18,426 nucleotides of DNA from an uncultured Flavobacterium sp. (GTDB lineage Bacteria > Bacteroidota > Bacteroidia > Flavobacteriales > Flavobacteriaceae): the NCBI RefSeq assembly GCF_946481155.1, contig NZ_CAMLMK010000060.1, forward strand, positions 1 through 18,426, in the 5' to 3' direction. Below are positions 14,556 through 18,426 of the stretch, one piece after another; position 1 is the stretch's first letter, and every line of letters starts with the position of its first letter. A program made the position numbers and the translations under genes. Under the pieces are notes generated by a model. The model searched no databases, was not told the DNA's origin, and was given only the letters and a program-made list of their open reading frames with translations.

Positions 14556-14862
14556 GATTTCAGTTAAAGTATCTTATACCGTAAAACCGGAATTTGTGGA
14601 TAAGAATAAGGAAAATATCCATTTGTTTCTGGAAGATTTTAAAAAGATGAATTCGTCGGATTTCAGATATACTGTCTACCTGAAGGAAGACGGTGTGACA
14701 TTTGTGCACCTTTCCAGTTATAGCAATAAAGATGTGCAGGATATGGTACTGAATGTTCCATCGTTTAAAGCATTTCAGCAGCAGCGTGATGAAAGTGGCC
14801 TGAATGATTCGCATAAAGTGGAAGTGTTGGAATCTATTGGTTCTTCCTTCCCGATATTTTAG
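14554..14862 (+). CDS. ABM-like dimeric alpha/beta barrel protein
   Basis: 102 residues. The pattern of strand, helix (YTVKPEFVDKNKENIHLFLEDFKK), strand (FRYTVYLKEDGVTFVHLSSY) and helix (VPSFKAFQQQRDES) fits the antibiotic-biosynthesis-monooxygenase-like (ABM) ferredoxin-type fold, which forms homodimers. In that family small monooxygenases act on quinones or heme, but many members have no known activity, and no catalytic residue can be assigned here. It is soluble and cytoplasmic. No full promoter match was found upstream. The membrane-protein gene follows after 36 bases, so the two are probably co-transcribed. Confidence 0.6.
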   Translation: MISVKVSYTVKPEFVDKNKENIHLFLEDFKKMNSSDFRYTVYLKEDGVTFVHLSSYSNKDVQDMVLNVPSFKAFQQQRDESGLNDSHKVEVLESIGSSFPIF

Positions 14863-14898
14863 CACAACAAAAACGAACTAACTTTTAAAACAAAAAAT

Positions 14899-15312
14899 AT
14901 GAATCCGATTGTAAAAAACATTCTGGCAGTTGTTGCGGGTCTTGTGGTGGGCAATGTATTGAACATGTGTCTTATTCAGGTAAGCGGTTCTATTATTCCC
15001 CCGCCACCTGGTACTGATGTTTCGACACCCGAAGGCTTAATAGCTGCAATGCCTTTATTTGAGCCGAAGCATTTTATTTTTCCATTTTTAGCGCATGCAT
15101 TGGGAACTCTTTTCGGAGCTTATGTTGCGGCAAGGATTGCGGCAACTCATAAAATGAGGTTTGCAATGGGTATTGGCATATTTTTCCTGATTGGGGGTAT
15201 TTTTGCGGTTTCCATGATTCCTGCACCTTTGTGGTTTGATGTTACGGATTTAGTTTTGGCCTATCTTCCGATGGCTTATTTAGGAGGCCGATGTGCTTTA
15301 AAAAGCAAGTAG
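14899..15312 (+). CDS. Four-TM membrane protein of unknown function
   Basis: 137 residues with four likely membrane segments: about 5-28 (ILAVVAGLVVGNVLNMCLI), 60-80 (FIFPFLAHALGTLFGAYVAA), 87-107 (FAMGIGIFFLIGGIFAVSMI) and 112-131 (FDVTDLVLAYLPMAYLGG). A proline run follows the first segment (SGSIIPPPPGTDV). There are few charged residues in the membrane parts and no transport signature. It is probably an inner-membrane protein of an uncharacterised family found in Bacteroidota (recalled). It lies 36 bases after the ABM-like gene and may form an operon with it. TAACTTTT at 14879-14886 is a one-mismatch -7 element. Confidence 0.65.
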   Translation: MNPIVKNILAVVAGLVVGNVLNMCLIQVSGSIIPPPPGTDVSTPEGLIAAMPLFEPKHFIFPFLAHALGTLFGAYVAARIAATHKMRFAMGIGIFFLIGGIFAVSMIPAPLWFDVTDLVLAYLPMAYLGGRCALKSK

Positions 15313-15319
15313 AGAATGC

Positions 15320-15351
15320 TTGTTCAAAACAAATTAAAATACCGATATTTG
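15320..15351 (+). promoter_or_regulatory. Candidate promoter for the 59-residue membrane protein
   Basis: TTG (15320-15322), 21 bases, then GATATTTG (15344-15351), with one mismatch to TAnnTTTG. It predicts a leader of about 25 bases. Confidence 0.35.
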
Positions 15352-15381
15352 CACTCCTCAAATAGTTAAAAAAATAAAGAG

Positions 15382-15561
15382 ATGATGAATAAGAATACGG
15401 TTTTAGGTTGGGCAACATTAATCATGATCCTTATGGGCTTATTGTTGATAGGCCTTGGAATATTCAGATATGATGATGTTGCGGGATGGGGATTTGGTGC
15501 CGTGGGTATTGGATTCTTCTCCATTGCCTGGGTTTTTAATGCCCTGAAAGGCAGAGTCTGA
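15382..15561 (+). CDS. 59-residue two-TM membrane protein
   Basis: A short gene translating from ATG at 15382 (or 15385) to TGA at 15559-15561. Its first half is a membrane segment, LGWATLIMILMGLLLIGLGIF, followed by RYDDVAGWGFG, a second segment (AVGIGFFSIAWVFNAL) and a basic end KGRV. The reading frame is coherent and sits between a plausible promoter and a terminator, and it is convincing by composition; the minus-strand frame over the same bases reads as a shadow. It resembles a small flavobacterial family that I recall as CAL67264 family membrane protein; this is unchecked. Function is unknown; small membrane proteins of this kind often modulate larger complexes. Confidence 0.72.
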   Translation: MMNKNTVLGWATLIMILMGLLLIGLGIFRYDDVAGWGFGAVGIGFFSIAWVFNALKGRV

Positions 15562-15570
15562 CAGAAACTA

Positions 15571-15606
15571 AAAAAACAAATCCGGATCATTGGTCCGGAT
15601 TTTTTG
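15571..15606. terminator. Bidirectional intrinsic terminator
   Basis: AAATCCGGA (15578-15586) pairs with TCCGGATTT (15594-15602) around a seven-base loop. T runs follow on both strands. It serves the small membrane protein (+) and can serve the SRPBCC gene (-). Confidence 0.88.
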
Positions 15607-15623
15607 TTGTATATCTAGTGAAT

Positions 15624-15709
15624 GAGATTGCCGCGCTTCACTTCGTTACGCTCGCAATGACGAAGTCGGAGAGTAGGTTCTGATAAGCTATCAGGAGATA
15701 AAGCAATCT
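15624..15709. repeat. Dispersed-repeat-like element with inverted ends
   Basis: The 38 bases at 15625-15662 have the form AGATTGC, then CGCGCTTCACTTCGTTACGC, then TCGCAATGACG. This is the pattern of a repeat I recall from many bacterial genomes. ATTGC (15627-15631) and GCAAT (15654-15658) are inverted. A further GCAATCT at 15703-15709 is the inverse of AGATTGC at 15625-15631, and a perfect hairpin CTGATA-AGC-TATCAG (15680-15694) lies between. It has no coding content. It may be a small non-autonomous or REP-like element; its ends are guesses. Confidence 0.5.
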
Positions 15710-15729
15710 ATTTTTAGAAATTTCACCCA

Positions 15730-16221
15730 CTACTTATGATTAAGCAGATCAAAAAGCTGGTTCAGTGCTGTTCTGTAGCCTTCTTCAAAACCCATTTCGA
15801 GTGTTTTCGACATGTCTCCCGGTTTTTCAAAATTAAGAATGTTGGTTATTGTGGTAATACCGTTTTCAAAACTAAAGGTATTATGCCATTTCATTTGTGG
15901 GAGATCGGTATTGATGACGCCATTTTCATCACAAAAAGCGTCGGTCACGACAAAAGACTTATGTGGATCAATATCAAGAAATTCTGCAATGCAATAATGT
16001 CTTTCGCCTTCCGGTCCAACCATATAATATAGCAATCTCTGACCTTTCTCAAAATGATTGGTAACTACTTTTGCTTTGTAAGGCAGCGGCGCCCACCATT
16101 TTTCCAGCATTTCGGTCTTTGTAAAAGCATCCCATAAAGTTTCCAAAGGATGTGGGTAACTGTGTTTTACGTTAATCTGTTTGCTTTCCGGCAGCTTCTG
16201 AAATTGAATTGTTGCGTTCAT
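15730..16221 (-). CDS. SRPBCC/AHSA1-type protein
   Basis: 163 residues, soluble. It has the START-like helix-grip pattern: KQINVKHSYPHPLETLWDAFTKTEMLEKWWAP at the start, then a beta-sheet (GPEGERHYCIAEFLDIDPHKSFVVTDAFCDENG), TTITNILNFEKPGDMSK, and a long C-terminal helix (EEGYRTALNQLFDLLNHK). The WDAFT and LEKWW pair is typical of the activator-of-Hsp90-like (AHSA1) family. Members bind hydrophobic ligands or act as small regulators; no ligand is known here. Its usual partner, an ArsR-type regulator, is not adjacent. The upstream promoter predicts a leader of about 50 bases. Confidence 0.85.
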   Translation of the reverse strand: MNATIQFQKLPESKQINVKHSYPHPLETLWDAFTKTEMLEKWWAPLPYKAKVVTNHFEKGQRLLYYMVGPEGERHYCIAEFLDIDPHKSFVVTDAFCDENGVINTDLPQMKWHNTFSFENGITTITNILNFEKPGDMSKTLEMGFEEGYRTALNQLFDLLNHK

Positions 16222-16277
16222 CTTATTTTCTTTAAAGGATTAACAATCAGTTGCTTTGGGGCTTTTTTTAAGTTATC

Positions 16278-16306
16278 CAAAGTTACGAAAGATGTTTCAG
16301 TTCCAA
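16278..16306 (-). promoter_or_regulatory. -33/-7 promoter for the SRPBCC gene
   Basis: On the minus strand: TTG (16306-16304), 18 bases, TAACTTTG (16285-16278). Both elements match; the spacing is slightly short. Confidence 0.5.
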
Positions 16307-16432
16307 AAACTGTACGGTCATAGATAAGGAAATATTAACTATTAGCTACCATAATTTTCTTTAAGTTTCCGCATAAGTAATCGTACGCCATTAATGGTTT
16401 TCATAATTGTCCAGGGTAAGTTTTATTATGTT

Positions 16433-16750
16433 CTACAAATTTGAATCCTGATACAATAGAACGTTATCCTCATCATATAATTCAGCTTGAAATTTTGCGC
16501 CAAAATAGTATAATAATTGAACCATCTTTTTATAGTTTATTTCGGGATTTAGAAGTATTCCTTTTAAAATAGGATTGTTTTCGTCTGCCAGCAGATTTAA
16601 CTCCGACCACTCATTGGTACACTCAAAATCTTCCCAACTTTCTTTTCTGGTTTTCCACCCGTTCTGTTCAAGAAGTTTTTTTACTTCATTCTTTGTTGGA
16701 AAATTAATAGAAGCGTAGAAGTTAACTAAATTCGGCAAATTATTTTGCAT
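16433..16750 (-). CDS. Small unknown protein
   Basis: 105 residues, with no signal peptide or membrane segment. The N-terminal half is INFPTKNEVKKLLEQNGWK and a Trp/Glu-rich segment (SWEDFECTNEWSELNLLADE), followed by NPILKGILL and two short helical stretches. Overall it is acidic, soluble and cytoplasmic. Size and composition recall small immunity-type proteins, but no toxin gene or other supporting context is present, so no function is proposed. No promoter match or terminator was found close by. The 211 bases to the SRPBCC gene hold only that gene's promoter. Confidence 0.55.
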   Translation of the reverse strand: MQNNLPNLVNFYASINFPTKNEVKKLLEQNGWKTRKESWEDFECTNEWSELNLLADENNPILKGILLNPEINYKKMVQLLYYFGAKFQAELYDEDNVLLYQDSNL

Positions 16751-16853
16751 GGTAAATTCTTGGTTTAATTGTTATCTGTTCATTCTCATTAAAAATAATT
16801 GCCATTAAATTTATATTTATAGGCGGATTTAACTGGATTTTAAGCAAAACTAA

Positions 16854-16883
16854 AAGGAGCATATAATAAATCATATGCTCCTT
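16854..16883 (-). terminator. Hairpin, likely terminator for the minus-strand lipoprotein gene
   Basis: An 11-base perfect stem (16854-16864 with 16873-16883) contains AGGAGCATAT with an eight-base loop. On the minus strand it is followed by TTTTAGTTTT, consistent with termination of the gene at 17008. The plus strand has no T run. It lies 125 bases after that gene's stop. Confidence 0.6.
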
Positions 16884-16903
16884 CTAAACTAACTAACCCA
16901 AAT

Positions 16904-16923
16904 AAACTCTCAAATGAGTTTTT
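16904..16923. terminator. Second small hairpin before the lipoprotein 3' end
   Basis: AAACTC (16904-16909), loop TCAAAT, GAGTTT (16916-16921) followed by TT. The stem is six bases, so it is weak. It may be a second terminator or part of an RNA leader; no gene on the plus strand would use it. Confidence 0.35.
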
Positions 16924-17007
16924 GGTCTAGTAAATTTACGAAAAATTACAAAATCGGGAAAGTTTTTCTAAAGAAACTTACTCTTAAAGAAGAAAAAAAA
17001 TACCACC

Positions 17008-18300
17008 TCATTTTTTTATTTTCAGATGTCTTTTTATATCTGTGTAGTTGTATTTTAATTCGATTATGGGCGTCAGGTTCCTGATGGCATGCGGTAAATA
17101 ACATTGTGCTATAATTTCCAGATACTCTTTGTGAAGCGCAAAGGTTTTCAATTCAAAAGCATTGTCACAGTTGTTGTATTCTTCCAATGCCCAATCATAG
17201 GTTTCCCTGTTAAGGTCCGCAGTTTTATCAAGAAGCATTTCTTTTAGTTCTTGCCGTTGCAGTTCATATTGTTTGTCTTTATCTGCCAGTACTTTGGTTT
17301 TAAATTTTGAGGAAGTATCTATGATATCCTCTAAAGTTAAAAATTTTCCCGTCTGCGTTGAATAGTTATAGTATCCGGTCCAGCTGGTACAATAAGCGCC
17401 GCAGCCTTCTGCGCTTATATTTAATGATAGCATCCCATCCTGATTATAGGTCACTTCAAAACCAAGATAAACCATTTGATCACCTGCAAATTCCAGCAAT
17501 GCCTCCTTTGTTGAAAGTGCAATATACTCGTTGTTTGTAAACCTGTTCTTCAGATCGAAGTTTATCAGCGAATCAACTTTTTGATTACCGGTTTTGATGA
17601 TGGGGAATTTCAGTTTCTCGGATTGAATGGTGGAGAACTTTTCTTTTCGTGGAAGAAATAAAGTATCGATTTGGGTGGTTTGCCCGCTCTCGAAAGCACT
17701 TTCAAGTTTAACTTTAAAATAGTCCGATTTCCCTTGTTCCACACCACTTCTGATAAACAGGTAACCTTTTGATAAATAGGATTCCAGAAGGGAAAAATCC
17801 GTGCAATTTCTAATTGGAAATTTTTTATTCAGAGTAATATTGTTATTTTTATCAATATCCCATATTTCAACAATTCCGGGATAATCGGTATATGGTTCTT
17901 CAGTGGATAAGATTTTATTGTTAAAAATTCTTGGATTCCCTACAACAGTATCAATTGTATTCGCAGTTTTGTTATAAATGAAATAATGGTTTTGGTTATA
18001 ATCCTGTCCTTTTACTAACACCCAATTTCTGTTTTTGATTTCTCCGGCTAAAGTATATTCCATATAATTTTCATTGGATAAATCGTCTTTAAAGATTTTC
18101 TTCTGGTTGGGAAATCTTATTTGATTATTTAGTTTTTTGAAGGTAGTTACGGAATCAAATACTTCCGCTTTGATTTTATGTTGCTCAAAAGAGAAGCTGT
18201 CGATTCTTATCAAATTATCACAACGGAAAGTATTCTGCGTTCTTCCGGGACAGCCTGCTGCCAGTAAAATTAAAATATTTAGGATAAAGGAGTTTTTCAT
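17008..18300 (-). CDS. Lipoprotein with DUF3298-like C-terminal domain
   Basis: 430 residues when started at ATG 18300. The frame is open further upstream to 18420 and beyond, but the sequence MKNSFILNILILLAAGC is a signal peptide with lipobox AAGC (Cys17), which decides the start. Residues about 25-230 are beta-rich and may include repeat units (LAGEIKNRNWVLVKGQDYNQNHYFIYN). From about 233 (TGNQKVDSLINFDLKNRF) the sequence follows the pattern of DUF3298/PdaC-type domains: a beta hairpin with YNQDGMLSLNISAEGCGAY, then YYNYSTQTGKFLTLEDI. Two Cys in this segment (GCGAYC) may form a disulfide. The protein would be membrane anchored in the envelope; enzymatic activity is unknown. The domain call is by motif only. 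Confidence 0.65.
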   Translation of the reverse strand: MKNSFILNILILLAAGCPGRTQNTFRCDNLIRIDSFSFEQHKIKAEVFDSVTTFKKLNNQIRFPNQKKIFKDDLSNENYMEYTLAGEIKNRNWVLVKGQDYNQNHYFIYNKTANTIDTVVGNPRIFNNKILSTEEPYTDYPGIVEIWDIDKNNNITLNKKFPIRNCTDFSLLESYLSKGYLFIRSGVEQGKSDYFKVKLESAFESGQTTQIDTLFLPRKEKFSTIQSEKLKFPIIKTGNQKVDSLINFDLKNRFTNNEYIALSTKEALLEFAGDQMVYLGFEVTYNQDGMLSLNISAEGCGAYCTSWTGYYNYSTQTGKFLTLEDIIDTSSKFKTKVLADKDKQYELQRQELKEMLLDKTADLNRETYDWALEEYNNCDNAFELKTFALHKEYLEIIAQCYLPHAIRNLTPIIELKYNYTDIKRHLKIKK

Positions 18301-18426
18301 AAAATGATCCAATGCTTTAAATTTACCAAAATTTCCACCACTTTTGTTCCTGTTCAATGTCGTTACAAACATGCACAATGATTTTATTTCCTTCACATTT
18401 AGGAAGGGTTGCATCACCAAGTAAGT

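Noticed and set aside
15366..15590. A 74-residue minus-strand reading frame
   Set aside because: It covers a better supported plus-strand gene (15382-15561) with coherent membrane segments, promoter and terminator, and it runs through the terminator hairpin.
16433..16750. An immunity protein of a toxin system
   Set aside because: Size and composition alone suggest it; no toxin or secretion gene is adjacent.
18301..18420. A 40-residue N-terminal extension of the lipoprotein
   Set aside because: The extension would place a lipoprotein signal peptide internally; the lipobox fixes the start at 18300.

Overview
The window looks like chromosomal DNA of a Bacteroidota bacterium, most likely Flavobacterium or a close relative. 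Four things suggest this. The sequence is AT-rich. Several genes have the Bacteroidota -33/-7 promoter (TTG, about 19-20 bases, TAnnTTTG) in place of a -35/-10 promoter, and ribosome binding sites are weak. Secreted proteins are lipoproteins or carry carboxypeptidase-regulatory-like (beta-sandwich) domains. The housekeeping proteins (PcrA/UvrD helicase, HolA, YciO-type protein, OmpA lipoprotein) read as flavobacterial. This is judged by eye; no search was run.

Layout. 1-2863 (+): the 3' end of an M1 aminopeptidase gene, then a large lipoprotein. 2914-3432 (-): a one-TM protein that meets the lipoprotein at a shared terminator. 3530-5946 (+): two tandem paralogues, each with a signal peptide and a carboxypeptidase-regulatory-like domain, ending in a very conserved WEFDSGLTPT tail. 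6066-9125 (+): PcrA/UvrD helicase and a YciO-type protein. 9231-11635 (-): OmpA-type lipoprotein, family 2 glycosyltransferase, and a standalone HsdR-N-like nuclease domain. 11682-12686 (+): holA, divergent from the nuclease. 12780-13490 (-): an unrecognised protein with a two-fold internal repeat. 13776-15561 (+): a secreted protein of unknown function, an ABM-like small protein, a four-TM membrane protein and a 59-residue membrane protein. 15730-18300 (-): an SRPBCC/AHSA1 protein, a small unknown and a DUF3298-like lipoprotein. Most convergent pairs share a strong bidirectional terminator.

No phage, transposase, CRISPR array, tRNA or rRNA was seen, and there is no obvious defence or biosynthetic island. 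The most unusual signal is not a gene. Most spacers between about 6.0 and 14.6 kb contain short degenerate arrays with a strict period of 7 or 8 bases. These run up to stop or start codons and in places overlap promoters. A dispersed-repeat-like sequence (core 15625-15662) lies near the right end.

The gene set combines DNA replication and repair (helicase, HolA) with cell-surface proteins (lipoproteins, OmpA, glycosyltransferase). The tandem paralogues, the duplicated protein at 12780-13490 and the DUF3298-like lipoprotein are the least understood products.
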